A stretch of 64,000 bases of DNA from Sphingorhabdus sp. Lineage in GTDB: Bacteria; Pseudomonadota; Alphaproteobacteria; Sphingomonadales; Sphingomonadaceae. Position numbers and translations under genes: made by a program. This document shows positions 19,271-28,218 of the stretch, in pieces. The stretch spans positions 246,822 to 310,821 of the forward strand of contig NZ_JAAVVZ010000002.1 in the NCBI RefSeq assembly GCF_023910635.1. Direction: 5' to 3'. Each line of letters starts with the position of its first letter. Position 1 is the first letter of the stretch. The notes under the pieces are model-generated. The model searched no databases, was not told where the DNA came from, and saw nothing but the letters and a program-made list of their open reading frames with translations.

Positions 19271-19479
19271 AGGTCACCCGCAGGTGGCACGATGGTCACA
19301 ACGCAACCAAGCGTCGCCAGAACATGCAGTACCTTTTCAAGCTGGAGCGTGGGCTTGCCCGCTTCGAGATCGACGATGAAGCGGATTCCAACCCCAGCTG
19401 CCGCAGCAAGCTCCGCCTGCCGCAGCTTTTGCGCTTTGCGTTCGCGCAGAACGATCAGTCCGAGTGCCTTACTATCCAT
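19267..19479 (-). CDS. hipB: HipB-type Xre antitoxin
   Basis: This is a helix-turn-helix protein of about 70 aa. LRERKAQKLRQAELAAAAGV forms the first helices and VGIRFIVDLEAGKPT the recognition part, as in the Xre/HipB family. A longer frame begins at TTG 19521, but ATG 19479 (MDSKALGL) fits HipB lengths better and leaves a palindromic site directly upstream. It should neutralise HipA and repress the operon by binding operators in 19484-19591. The stop overlaps the hipA start. Confidence 0.85.
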   Translation of the reverse strand: MDSKALGLIVLRERKAQKLRQAELAAAAGVGIRFIVDLEAGKPTLQLEKVLHVLATLGCVVTIVPPAGDL

Positions 19480-19483
19480 ATTA

Positions 19484-19591
19484 CCGATCGGGACATTATT
19501 GAGGTTGGCGGTCAATTGCAAGGTAATTATTACCGACCAGGAATAAATACGGCCTTTACGACTACAGGCATAATAATATTCCCGCTCGGGA
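19484..19591 (-). promoter_or_regulatory. Candidate hipBA operators
   Basis: Upstream of hipB are TCCCGATCGGTA (19484-19495), GGTAAT-T-ATTACC (19522-19534) and TCCCG-CT-CGGGA (19580-19591, perfect arms). The first and third share the half-site TCCCG and lie 96 bases apart. HipB proteins bind inverted repeats upstream of their own operon, so these are plausible autoregulatory sites. No clear -35/-10 pair is assigned. Confidence 0.4.
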
Positions 19592-19739
19592 TTTCTGACA
19601 AACGCCTGAATAGACTATTTTGCGCACCCTCTGAGCAGGCTTAGCCTTTTGTTTTGCGCCGTCGTTCGCCTTTGTCGCGATTGGGTTTGATCATCCATAT
19701 CAGCTTACTGCGCATAATGGTGCGACCGCTCTTGCCAGT

Positions 19740-19851
19740 GGATCGTATTCCATCGTCCGGTCGACACCAAGCGCATCGCACGCACGCCGCTGACTGACAT
19801 CAAAGACCGTCTGAAGATGCAAGACCGCCTGCCGCTTGGCGGCAGGCGTCA
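19740..19851 (-). pseudogene. IS3-family transposase OrfB, N-terminal fragment
   Basis: Minus-strand translation after OrfA gives VVTPAAKRQAV, then VSQRRACDALGVDRT, the usual start of OrfB in the IS3 family. The match stops near 19740. The catalytic domain is absent, so the element cannot transpose. Bases 19640-19739 encode a Lys/Arg-rich stretch of unknown origin. Confidence 0.65.
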
Positions 19852-20115
19852 CCACTTTTTTGCTCCAATCTCCTTGAGCATCGCATTATCAAGCATCGTG
19901 TCCGCCAAAAGCCGCTTCAGTCGCGCGTTCTCTTCTTCGAGTTGACGAAGCTTACGGGCATCAGAAACCTCTAACCCACCAAACTTGCCCTTCCACTTGT
20001 AAAACGTCGCTGGGCTGATCCCGTGACGCCGACAAACTTCGGCCGTCACCATCCCCGCCTCTTGCTCCTTCAATATCGCAATGATCTGCTCTTCGGTGAA
20101 TCTACTTCGCTTCAT
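19849..20115 (-). CDS. IS3-family transposase OrfA
   Basis: The 88-aa protein is full-length for OrfA. FTEEQIIAILKEQEAG begins the HTH, CRRHGISPATFYKWKGKFGG is the DNA-recognition region, and the EENARLKRLLAD segment is the leucine zipper. OrfA binds the element ends. Its partner OrfB survives only as a short N-terminal fragment downstream, so this is a relic of one end of the element. It lies to the right of hipBA and points left, opposite to the IS3 fragment at 1510-1740. Confidence 0.85.
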   Translation of the reverse strand: MKRSRFTEEQIIAILKEQEAGMVTAEVCRRHGISPATFYKWKGKFGGLEVSDARKLRQLEEENARLKRLLADTMLDNAMLKEIGAKKW

Positions 20116-20333
20116 TCGTCCGACTCCATACTGGATCGGACTCTACTCAAATCTGGAGGAAATCTAAGGGCTCAGACCAAGATGTACGTTAATTTCCTAG
20201 CATTACTATACTTGCGGCATCTGCGTTAAGCGCAGTAATGCCTAAAAACGGACAGTCCGCTACCGACCCAAACGCTGCCCTTCATTAACAAGTGTATTCT
20301 TCTCGCGGCCATTCCGGCCAAAGGAGAAGTGTT

Positions 20334-20966
20334 ATGGGTATTTCTAATCTCGATCCTGGTGCGCATGAGCGTAGACCTTGGAATGCTGGAAGTTTGGTTG
20401 GTGCCAAGCTGCCACTTAAACCACGCGACGTATGAGCAATTCGTTTCTTTCTGGATGAGCATCGACGAATGCGCGATCGAGCGCTTTTCGATCTAGCGAT
20501 CGACAGTAAGTTGCGAGGTTGCGACGTCATGAAATTAAAGATTGGTAATGTTGTGAGTGGTGGCAGTATCCGAAACCGCGCAACTGTCGTTCAACAAAAG
20601 ACCAGGCGACCCGTGCAATTTGAATTGATGGCAGATTGCCGCAAGAGCCTTCTTGCTTGGCTTGAAAGGCGCGGCGGGTCCGTAGACGACTTTGTTTTTC
20701 CAAGTCGTGTTAACCGCGCCGGGCACCACAGCACTCGGCAATACGCTCGTCTTGTCGACGAATGGGTGTCTGCGGTCGGACTGAACACGAGAGAATTCGG
20801 TACGCATTCACTGCGTCGGACGAAGGCTTCGTTAATTTGCAAAGCGACTGGCAACTTGCGTGCTGTGCAAATATTGTTGGGGCATAGAAAAATAGAGAAT
20901 ACGATCCGTTATCTTGGAGTCGACATCGACGACGCTCTCACATTGGCTGAACGAGCGGAAATATGA
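20334..20966 (+). pseudogene. Tyrosine recombinase/integrase interrupted by an in-frame TGA
   Basis: An ATG at 20334 follows AAGGAGAAGTGTT, a strong ribosome site. The frame reads through to 20966 except for one TGA at 20433-20435, between KPRDV and AIRFFLDEH. As I recall, relatives have Trp here (TGG), so one G-to-A change explains it. After the stop the catalytic domain is complete: RALFDLAIDSKLRGCD (first Arg), HSLRRTKAS (His-x-x-Arg), LLGHRKIENTIRYLGV (His and nucleophile Tyr). It could be inactive, restarted at ATG 20469 without the N-terminal region, or read through. The gene flanks the island rightward of hipBA. Bases 20116-20333 contain a GGCC-ATTCC-GGCC hairpin before the ribosome site and nothing else clear. 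Confidence 0.8.
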
Positions 20967-21052
20967 ATGTCTGGTCCCTCGTAAATTTCGGGGGGCCAGT
21001 TTCGCCAGCAAATCGCGTGGCTGAAACTGGGCCGTATCCTGACAGGCAGTTT

Positions 21053-21358
21053 TCAGTGCCAAATATTCTTACGACGGGGAATAGAGGCAACTTCGTCGAG
21101 GCAATCGATCATTAGGCGCTGGCCCCCGAAATCGCTGCCGTCCGGCTGTCGCAGCAGGCTGGTGGCGCCGACGAATTGGAGGCCGTCCGCTTTGCCGAAC
21201 TCTTCCATCAACCAAGTTTTGCCGATACCCGGGTCGCCAAGAATGACGACTGGCTCCGAAAATCGCGAGAATATCTCTTGATCACGCACTGTCTGAGTTT
21301 TGAGCGCTGCATCGACCCAGCTAAGGGTACGCGGAATACAGTCCCACACCTCCATCAT
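21053..21358 (-). pseudogene. Truncated P-loop NTPase, N-terminal fragment
   Basis: The 101 residues include Walker A GDPGIGKTWL and Walker B LMIDCLDEVA. This is the arrangement of NACHT/STAND-like NTPases found in defence genes. After DEVASIP the sequence loses all resemblance and ends within nine residues, so the sensor and effector parts are gone. Its ATG overlaps the stop of the upstream ATPase gene (ATGA at 21355-21358). The break point, about 21070, is close to an inverted repeat (CCAGTTTC at 20998, GAAACTGG at 21021). It is probably non-functional. Confidence 0.6.
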
Positions 21359-22542
21359 GCCTGCACCGCTGAACTGATTTCGTCCATTGCCACGGTCAGT
21401 GGCATCGCCTCCACACCGCCGCGCATCGGGAAACGCTCGCTTCCCTTGTAAACGAGCAATCGGCGCTCTGCTCCCAAATCGTCGGCCGCGTTGTGAAAGC
21501 CCCGGTCAATGGTTGGTGCACTGGAAAGTTTGATTTCAATTGCCCAGCATTTTCCTGGCGCAAATTCAAGCACCAGGTCGGCTTCAGCTCCGCCGCTGGA
21601 ACGGTAGAAATATGGTTTGGCCCTGCCAAGTGACGCGCCGACCAAATTTTCGATGACAAAGCCTTCCCAGCTTTTTCCAGCAACGGAGTGGCGGCGAATA
21701 TCGTCGGTATTTCGAAGGTCCAGTAGTGCGTGCAGTAGCCCGCTGTCGCGCACAAATGGCCGGGGTGATTTGACAAGCCGTTTGCCGCTGTTAACGGACC
21801 ACGGTCGTAAGACGCGAATTAGTAGCAGTTTTTCCAGCATGTCGAGATACCGCGTCACCGTATGGCCGCTGACGCCTAAGGATCGTGCGTATCGTTCCGC
21901 GTTGAAGAGTTCACCTTGGTCATTGGCAAGCATTCGCCAGAACCTATCAATCTGCTCGCTGTCCACATTGAAACCGAATTGGGGAAGGTCGCGCTCAAGA
22001 TATGTCTGTATAAAATCGCGGCGCCATTGCAGGCTTTCCTCCCCATCATCGCGAACATAGCTCGGGGGAAAACCGCCCTGCAGCCACAGTCGGTCAAGCG
22101 ACGCTTCATCCTCGCGGTCCACTTCGCGCGCATTCAGCGGTCCCAACTCAAGGTAGCTAATTCGACCAGCAAGGCTTTCCGACGACTGCCGCAGGAGGTC
22201 CATTGAAGCCGACCCAAGAATCAGAAACTTCCCACCTGCACCACCCATTCGCCGACGTTCGTCGATCTGTCCGCGCAGCACGCGGAATATCTCAGGGGCG
22301 CGCTGAATTTCGTCCAAAACGATTAGATGTTGGGCATGGGCAGCGAAATAGGCATCAGGGTCATCTAGCAGCCGACGGTCTGCCGGGCGTTCGAGGTCAA
22401 GATATTTTGCCCTATCCCCAGCGGTATCAGCGATTTGACGAGCAAGTGTGGTTTTGCCAACCTGACGCGGCCCAAGCATCGCCACGCTATCAAACTGCCC
22501 AAGCCGTTTAACCAGCAACGGAAAGATTTCACGACTCAACAT
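21355..22542 (-). CDS. AAA ATPase with DUF4143 domain
   Basis: A protein of about 395 aa if started at ATG 22542 (MLSREIFPLL); a longer frame opens at 22629. Walker A is LGPRQVGKTTLAR and Walker B LIVLDEIQRAPE, followed by the GSASMDLL sensor. A winged-helix region contains YARSLGVSGHTVTRYLDML, and the C-terminal DUF4143 nuclease-like part has GGAEADLVLE and IEIKLS. The E-x(n)-D-x(n)-E-x-K pattern is that of PD-(D/E)XK folds. Such AAA_14/DUF4143 proteins are common in mobile and defence regions, with roles largely unproven. It is translationally coupled to a truncated NTPase gene downstream. Confidence 0.85.
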   Translation of the reverse strand: MLSREIFPLLVKRLGQFDSVAMLGPRQVGKTTLARQIADTAGDRAKYLDLERPADRRLLDDPDAYFAAHAQHLIVLDEIQRAPEIFRVLRGQIDERRRMGGAGGKFLILGSASMDLLRQSSESLAGRISYLELGPLNAREVDREDEASLDRLWLQGGFPPSYVRDDGEESLQWRRDFIQTYLERDLPQFGFNVDSEQIDRFWRMLANDQGELFNAERYARSLGVSGHTVTRYLDMLEKLLLIRVLRPWSVNSGKRLVKSPRPFVRDSGLLHALLDLRNTDDIRRHSVAGKSWEGFVIENLVGASLGRAKPYFYRSSGGAEADLVLEFAPGKCWAIEIKLSSAPTIDRGFHNAADDLGAERRLLVYKGSERFPMRGGVEAMPLTVAMDEISSAVQA

Positions 22543-22980
22543 TCGTGTAAAATAGACAAAAGAGTTCCGATTTGCAAGGATATGAATTGATTTTAACTTA
22601 GCATCACCCGCGCGCGCTGGACGTACCAAATCAAGCGACTAATGTCCGCTTACCGCAACCTTGCTTGCAATGGCGGACGGTCAAAACACGACAACATCCC
22701 AGACATTCATGACGGCTAAGCCACATCCCAAAAGCGGACATTTGTCTAAGTAATCGGAACGGGCGGGAGTGAGCCGGGAGCGGTCAGGCCGCTTAAGGAT
22801 ACGAATGTAGGGAAAGAGGACATTAATGTGACCAAATACATCTGAGCACGCATATGGTTCTAGTAATCACAATCTACTGACCAGAAAAGCTATTCTCAAA
22901 CAACGCTGCTAGTGCGTAAGCTATAAACTGCGGCTTGCCAAAAGCGTCAAACGCCATCGACAAGCCACAAGAAATCCAAA
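22543..22980. other. Intergenic stretch between ATPase and adhesin genes
   Basis: There is no credible open frame. The region carries several copies of the word AGCGGACATT or its complement (near 22640 and 22730), which look like remnants of dispersed intergenic repeats. It holds the promoter of the ATPase gene on one side and the 3' end of the adhesin on the other. Confidence 0.35.
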
Positions 22981-25900
22981 TTACTGTGCCAACCTGATTG
23001 ACAGCATGGCGCGGTTATCTTTTCCCGTCATCGCAGTGAGACCCCGATTTGCTTCAACAGCAAGCTCAAGATTGTTGTTTTCACCAATGCGATAGGCATA
23101 GCCGACCCCAATCAGTGAACGACGCATGCCTGCTACGCTTTCCCAATTATAGTCAGCGTAAAATCGTCCGCGTACGCCATCATTTGATACGAACTTGGCG
23201 CCAAGTTGATAACCGCAACGTAGACCCGAACTTTGCACGTCGTTGTCTTCGCACAGCAGACCGGGGCTAAGCAGCAAGCGTGACCAGGAACCGTAATCAG
23301 GCGACCCGCTAAGGCTTAAAGGCGCAGTGACTGGGATGCTTATGCGCGTAACATCAACGGTGCCTAATGCAAACGCTATACCAGAGCGGTCTTCGCCAAG
23401 ATAGCGAGCAGCCAAAATGGCAGATCCAATCTTCTCACGTGCATGCGAAATAATGGCATCTGTCGTGACAACCGTTTCACCTAGGTTGAAATCACCGCTT
23501 AGCATCCAGCCATAGACCTGACGTTTACCAGTCATAGAACCGTTGAGGTCAAATCCATCACTTTCGGTCAAAGCAAAATCATACGATGTGTGACCAAAGC
23601 CAATAAATGCTCCGGTTTTTAGGGTGTCGCTAATTCTGTAGCGCCCATAGGCGTTTACCTGCAGGCTCTTGTCTGAGATTGAGCTGCTGTCGAAGCCAGT
23701 CAACTCATCACTTGAGCGAGACACAAGAGCTGCAAGGCCAAGAGTGATTTCATCGTTGACTTTTGTTTCGAAGCGCAGCGCACCAAAAATGCGCGAGTTC
23801 CAATTTCCGCCCATACGAGAAGAGCTTAGGCCAGCGTCAGCAAACAGCTGATGAGGGCGGCTGCATTCCGAAAGTCTTTGAGCGTATTTCAAATCTAGAT
23901 TTGCACCGTTTTCATTAGCGCGTGCAGATCCTGAAAGGGCCTTTTGCGTCTTTGGGTCTGCGCAGAAATCATCATTGCTCGCCATCAAGGACTCATTGAA
24001 CGCCAACATGTCACTTAGGCCATGTGCTGCGTAATTCCTCAGGCTGCCGCGTAGCTTGTCACCAATTTCCCCCAACTTACGTGCAATCTCGTCAACGTTG
24101 GTGATCGTCACGGTCAATGTCTGAAAGCTTACGTTACCAGCTGCATCGACTGCCTTGATCCGAACAACATAGGTGTTGTTTCGATCACTGTCGGTTGGGT
24201 TCTCGAAATCCGTTGCAACGGCTAAAACTATTGTTCCTGTTGCAGCGTCAATTCTGAACTTTGCTGCGTCTACCCCACTGTCAATGGACCAAGTCACGGA
24301 TTCGTTTGCCGTAAAGCGGGTTACAGCCGTCAACCCTTCCGTGATCGTGAGAGCAGAGGCTGCCGCACCTGGGCCACCGCTTGGACCAGTGATAGCAGGA
24401 GCAGTATCATCGATGTTAAGTACGGTCACAGTAATGGTCTGGGTGCTGCGATTACCCGCGGCATCTGTTGCATTTACGGTCAAAACATAAGTGTTGTTCG
24501 TGTCTGTGTCCGTTGGGCTTTCAAAGTCGGGGGCCGCTACAAATGTAATTGTGCCGTCAGCCGCAATTTGAAACTTACCGCGATCATTACCACTTGTGAT
24601 CGTCCACGTGACGGCTTTGCCCGCAGTGAGGCGAACCACTGTCGTCTGCCCCTCGTTCACTGAAAGCGAATCGACTGCTGAACCGGATGTGCCGCTTGGA
24701 CCAGTAATTGCCGGGGCGATATCGTCTACATTGGTCTCGTTTAACCGTACCTCAATGTTGGTCGCCGCCGTACCGTCAGTCGCAGACACCGTTAAGGTCT
24801 GCAGGTTAGGCGTCGCTTCAAAGTCGTTCGCAAGCGATGCCGCGCCAGCACTGGTCAACGTAATCACACCAGTGCTCGGATTGATTGCGAACCAGCCATC
24901 AGCGTTGCCAGCGGTAATGCTGAACGTCACCGCAGTGCCATCAAGATCGGTCGCAGCAACCGTACCAAGCGTTGCACCAACCGCAGCGTTCTCCGCATAG
25001 GCAAAGCTATACGCAGGCGCATTGCTTGCACCCGTCGCATTGGTACCAGTAAACGCAGGGCCACCGTCGTTCACATCAAGCACCGTGACCGTGACGGTCT
25101 GAAGCGAAGTGTTACCCGTCGTATCCAGTGCAGTCACGGTTAGAACATAAGTGTTGTTCCTGTCAGTGTCCGTTGGGCTTTCAAAGTTGGGAGCCGCTAC
25201 AAATGTAATTGTGCCATCGGCCGCAATCGCAAACTTAGAAACATCCAAACCACCCGTGATCGACCAGGTCACCGTCTCATCAGCTGCTAGCTGCGTCACT
25301 GCGGTCTGGTTCTCATTAACCGAGATCGCCGAAGCCGCCGCACCCGCCCCGCCGCTTGGACCCGTGATAACAGGACCAGTGTCAATGACTTCAAGCACGG
25401 TAACCGTAATAGTCTGCAGCGAGAAGTTCCCCGCCGCATCCAGCGCCTTCACCTGAACGATATAGGTGTTGCTGCCAGAGGTCGTGCCGTCGGTCGGTGT
25501 TTCATAATCAGGTGCTGCAACAAAGCTAAACGCGCCTGTGGTCGAATCGATAGCGAACTTGGCCACATCCTCACCGCCGACAAGGCTCCAGGTTACAGTT
25601 TCGTCTGCGGTCGGGGTGGTCACTGCGGTCTGGTTCTCGTTGACCGAGATGGCAGATGTCGTGGCACCTGTAACACCGCCGGGGCCAGTGATGACGGGCG
25701 GCGTATCATCAACATTGGTCTCGTTGAGCTTGACCTCGATGGTCGTGGTGCGCGTGCCGTCAGACACCTGAACGGTCAACGTCTGGATGTTGGCTTGCGT
25801 CTCAAAGTCGTTGGCAAGCGACGTGCTGCCCGCCGCGGTTAGCGTGATCGCGCCGGTAGCTGCATCGATAGCGAACCAGCTGCTGCCGTTGCCGGACGTG

Positions 25901-27630
25901 ATGCTGTAGCTCAGCGTGCCCGTACCTGTGGCAGACACAGTGCCAAGCGCTGCACCGCTCGCGCGGTTCTCGTCATAGGTAAAGCTGTAAGACGGGTTGC
26001 TGCCTGCGTCAGTCGCATTGGTGCTCGTAAACACAGGCGCTGCTACCACGGGATCAATCGGAATGTGGTTGTTAATTACGCCATTAGACGTGCCCGCCGC
26101 ATTTGCTCCAATGGTGAAGTCGAAGAACAGATGATAAGTCGTTGGTTGCGCGCCAGTTGGCGCGGTCGATTGGGCCTGAATTAACTCCAAACCACCACCA
26201 AGACTGGGCGTGTAGGTTCCGCTTGGCGCGATTGCCGTACTTGGCGTGCCGGTAAAACCGGTCGGGGCGACAACCCGAAGTTCGTATGTCCCTGACGAAG
26301 CAGTGCCATTCAAAATGAAAGAGTAAGCGCCATCCGCTCCGGTCGTCTGGTCGTTGGCGCCGCCAAGTGTGGTGTCGAGTGCGCTATTGCTGACTTTTGC
26401 ATCATTAAAATAGAGCGACGCAACGGCATTGGCAACGGGCGCACGAGTCGTGCTGTTGTAGATCACACCTGCCGGGTCAATTACAACCGCGTCGACGTTG
26501 GATATGGTGCTTGCTGACCCTACCGTAACGCTGCTGACCACGTTGCCTTGGTTGAGGCCTGTGGATGACTTCGCTTTAGCCTTGAAATTGCCCGATCCTT
26601 CGAATTGGATTGAATAAGTGCCCGGCGCAACGGCGGTGAAGCTATATGCGCCACTTCCGCTCGTCGTTGCCGTTGAAACAACTTGGCTTGAAGCGTTTAC
26701 CAGATTGACGGAACGCCCGCTAACCGCGCTGCCATTCGCGCGGACCAATGTGCCAGACACTGACGATGTGCTGACAAATTGCACTTGAGCATCGTCCGAA
26801 ATCGCGAGGCCTTCGACGGTACCGGTGATCGTCGCAGTCACCACGCTTGTCGAAGACGTTAGCGTCGCACTGTACGTTCCGTTTCCGTTGTCTGTGATTG
26901 ATGACAAGGTTCCAGCAGTCGTCGCAACTGTGACACTGTTCCCGCCTGTCGTCAGGTTGTTACCGTTGACGTCCTTCAGTTGAACTGTAATGTTTGTGGT
27001 CGACGTCCCGTTAGCAGAAATCGACGGCGTGGCTGCGGTGATTGTGGAAGTCAGCCCGGACGGTGTCGTGGACGCAGGGGCGGAAGTTCGGTAGGTATTC
27101 AACGCCTCTAGCAGCCCGTTGGTCGCAGCATTGCCGCTCACGACGTTAGATGAGGCATTGGATGCCGTGTCACTATAGGTGCGAGTGCTTCCGACGAACT
27201 GAAGAAGGTAAGTTTTACTGAAACCGTTACGCGCCGTGTATGTTGTTCCGTCGTTCACGCCAGAAGCAACAGTCAAGCCGATGCCGTGGATCGTGCTACC
27301 TTGCGTGTCGCGCCAATTCACAGCTGCTGGAAAGGTCGAGGTTGTGCCGTTCGAGAACTGGATTTTGACGCTGACTGCATAGTCATTGCCTTGGCTGCCA
27401 CCGAACGCTCCATTATCGGTGGTTTGCGAGATAGTAACCGAATCTATGCCGAGCGTTTGTAACGTTTTGATGGAAACCGGCTGGTGGGCGTTGTTTGAAT
27501 ATTCCCCAACGAAGCCGCTTTCGAACCCGACGCTGACAGTTGTGGCCGCCATTGCCACCTGAGTCGTGAAGGCAAGAAGCAATATCAACAACGCTAATTT
27601 AACAGATTTACGGCAAAGTTGGAGCGGCAT
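22981..27630 (-). CDS. Autotransporter-like adhesin with cadherin-type repeats
   Basis: This 1549-aa surface protein starts with a Sec signal peptide (LALLILLLAFTTQVAMAA). Residues about 30-185 are of unknown fold. An invasin-like Ig module follows (ITAATPSISANGTST to ATITGTVEG), then a carboxypeptidase-regulatory/SdrD-B-like module (SGTLVRANGSAVSGRSV to PGTYSIQFEG) and two further beta modules. Six cadherin-like repeats (about 530-1185) carry DxDxxNN-type Ca2+-binding motifs such as ESPTDTDRNNTYVL. The last 280 residues have alternating beta strands, aromatic positions and the end SIRLAQ, as in an outer-membrane autotransporter barrel. It likely mediates adhesion or aggregation. Repeat number can vary by recombination. 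Confidence 0.85.
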   Translation of the reverse strand: MPLQLCRKSVKLALLILLLAFTTQVAMAATTVSVGFESGFVGEYSNNAHQPVSIKTLQTLGIDSVTISQTTDNGAFGGSQGNDYAVSVKIQFSNGTTSTFPAAVNWRDTQGSTIHGIGLTVASGVNDGTTYTARNGFSKTYLLQFVGSTRTYSDTASNASSNVVSGNAATNGLLEALNTYRTSAPASTTPSGLTSTITAATPSISANGTSTTNITVQLKDVNGNNLTTGGNSVTVATTAGTLSSITDNGNGTYSATLTSSTSVVTATITGTVEGLAISDDAQVQFVSTSSVSGTLVRANGSAVSGRSVNLVNASSQVVSTATTSGSGAYSFTAVAPGTYSIQFEGSGNFKAKAKSSTGLNQGNVVSSVTVGSASTISNVDAVVIDPAGVIYNSTTRAPVANAVASLYFNDAKVSNSALDTTLGGANDQTTGADGAYSFILNGTASSGTYELRVVAPTGFTGTPSTAIAPSGTYTPSLGGGLELIQAQSTAPTGAQPTTYHLFFDFTIGANAAGTSNGVINNHIPIDPVVAAPVFTSTNATDAGSNPSYSFTYDENRASGAALGTVSATGTGTLSYSITSGNGSSWFAIDAATGAITLTAAGSTSLANDFETQANIQTLTVQVSDGTRTTTIEVKLNETNVDDTPPVITGPGGVTGATTSAISVNENQTAVTTPTADETVTWSLVGGEDVAKFAIDSTTGAFSFVAAPDYETPTDGTTSGSNTYIVQVKALDAAGNFSLQTITVTVLEVIDTGPVITGPSGGAGAAASAISVNENQTAVTQLAADETVTWSITGGLDVSKFAIAADGTITFVAAPNFESPTDTDRNNTYVLTVTALDTTGNTSLQTVTVTVLDVNDGGPAFTGTNATGASNAPAYSFAYAENAAVGATLGTVAATDLDGTAVTFSITAGNADGWFAINPSTGVITLTSAGAASLANDFEATPNLQTLTVSATDGTAATNIEVRLNETNVDDIAPAITGPSGTSGSAVDSLSVNEGQTTVVRLTAGKAVTWTITSGNDRGKFQIAADGTITFVAAPDFESPTDTDTNNTYVLTVNATDAAGNRSTQTITVTVLNIDDTAPAITGPSGGPGAAASALTITEGLTAVTRFTANESVTWSIDSGVDAAKFRIDAATGTIVLAVATDFENPTDSDRNNTYVVRIKAVDAAGNVSFQTLTVTITNVDEIARKLGEIGDKLRGSLRNYAAHGLSDMLAFNESLMASNDDFCADPKTQKALSGSARANENGANLDLKYAQRLSECSRPHQLFADAGLSSSRMGGNWNSRIFGALRFETKVNDEITLGLAALVSRSSDELTGFDSSSISDKSLQVNAYGRYRISDTLKTGAFIGFGHTSYDFALTESDGFDLNGSMTGKRQVYGWMLSGDFNLGETVVTTDAIISHAREKIGSAILAARYLGEDRSGIAFALGTVDVTRISIPVTAPLSLSGSPDYGSWSRLLLSPGLLCEDNDVQSSGLRCGYQLGAKFVSNDGVRGRFYADYNWESVAGMRRSLIGVGYAYRIGENNNLELAVEANRGLTAMTGKDNRAMLSIRLAQ
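24078..26040 (-). repeat. Six cadherin-like repeats arranged A-B-B-A-B-B
   Basis: Within the adhesin, two repeat types alternate. Type A (about 115 aa) contains FAI or FAIN, then GAITLT and LANDFE, with no DTD motif. Type B (about 105 aa) begins ITGPSG and contains SVNENQTAV and FVAAPxFESPTD. The order A-B-B occurs twice (26040-25062 and 25061-24078). DNA blocks near 24480-24560 and 25140-25220 are almost identical, indicating recent duplication or gene conversion. Confidence 0.8.
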
Positions 27631-28218
27631 TGTCGAAAGCTTTCAGAAATATTAAAAAATGTGAGGATGATGAACGGGTGTCGTGTGGTCACGACCGGGC
27701 TAGCAATTTGCATCCCGGATTTGGGCTAGTATCCACATCGGGTGAAAAACAGCCCGTCAAGATGAAGCTCACGATGCCTGATCGGCATCTTTGATATCGG
27801 CAGAAAATGCAAAAAAAACAATGTTAACAATTGAAAACAGAAGCTTTGTCAGAGATTAGCTTAGTGCCCGACACCACAGCGGCCGCACCAAGGGATAGCC
27901 TGTAATCCTAATCGTCCAACGGGGCGTCATGTTAAAATTGTTACAGCGCCCTCCATTGGTAATCGAACTACCACATGGAACAGACATTCGCAGAGGGTGT
28001 AACGAGCTAGTCTCCGTCGAGCCCAGGTTTACAGAGCTAGACCAAACGAAAAAGTGCTTTTCCAGGCCGCTTTCGGCAGCATTCGTTGAGTGGCGGAACG
28101 TCGGGTTTTGGGCGCGAAGCTGTCGCGACCTCAGCTGGACCAAACGGCTGCTTTTGGCTTCGGCCACCTGAAAGCTGACGGTCTGCTCTCCACCCATAAT
28201 CGGTCTTTTTTGAGCGCT
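27631..28218. other. Upstream region of the adhesin, no clear gene
   Basis: The part next to the adhesin (27631-27850) is AT-rich with A-tracts and should hold its promoter. A hairpin ATGCC-TGATC-GGCAT lies near 27774-27788. A 113-codon minus-strand frame at 27856-28197 has an Arg/Ser-rich composition, no ribosome site and no domain, and looks like a decayed or dispersed intergenic sequence, not a gene. Confidence 0.35.

Noticed and set aside
24078..26040. CRISPR array suspicion from long regular repeats
   Set aside because: The repeats are protein-coding cadherin units of about 315-345 bases in frame, not 25-40-base direct repeats with spacers.
27856..28197. A 113-codon minus-strand frame next to the IS481 element
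   Set aside because: No ribosome site or domain. It resembles decayed or dispersed intergenic sequence.
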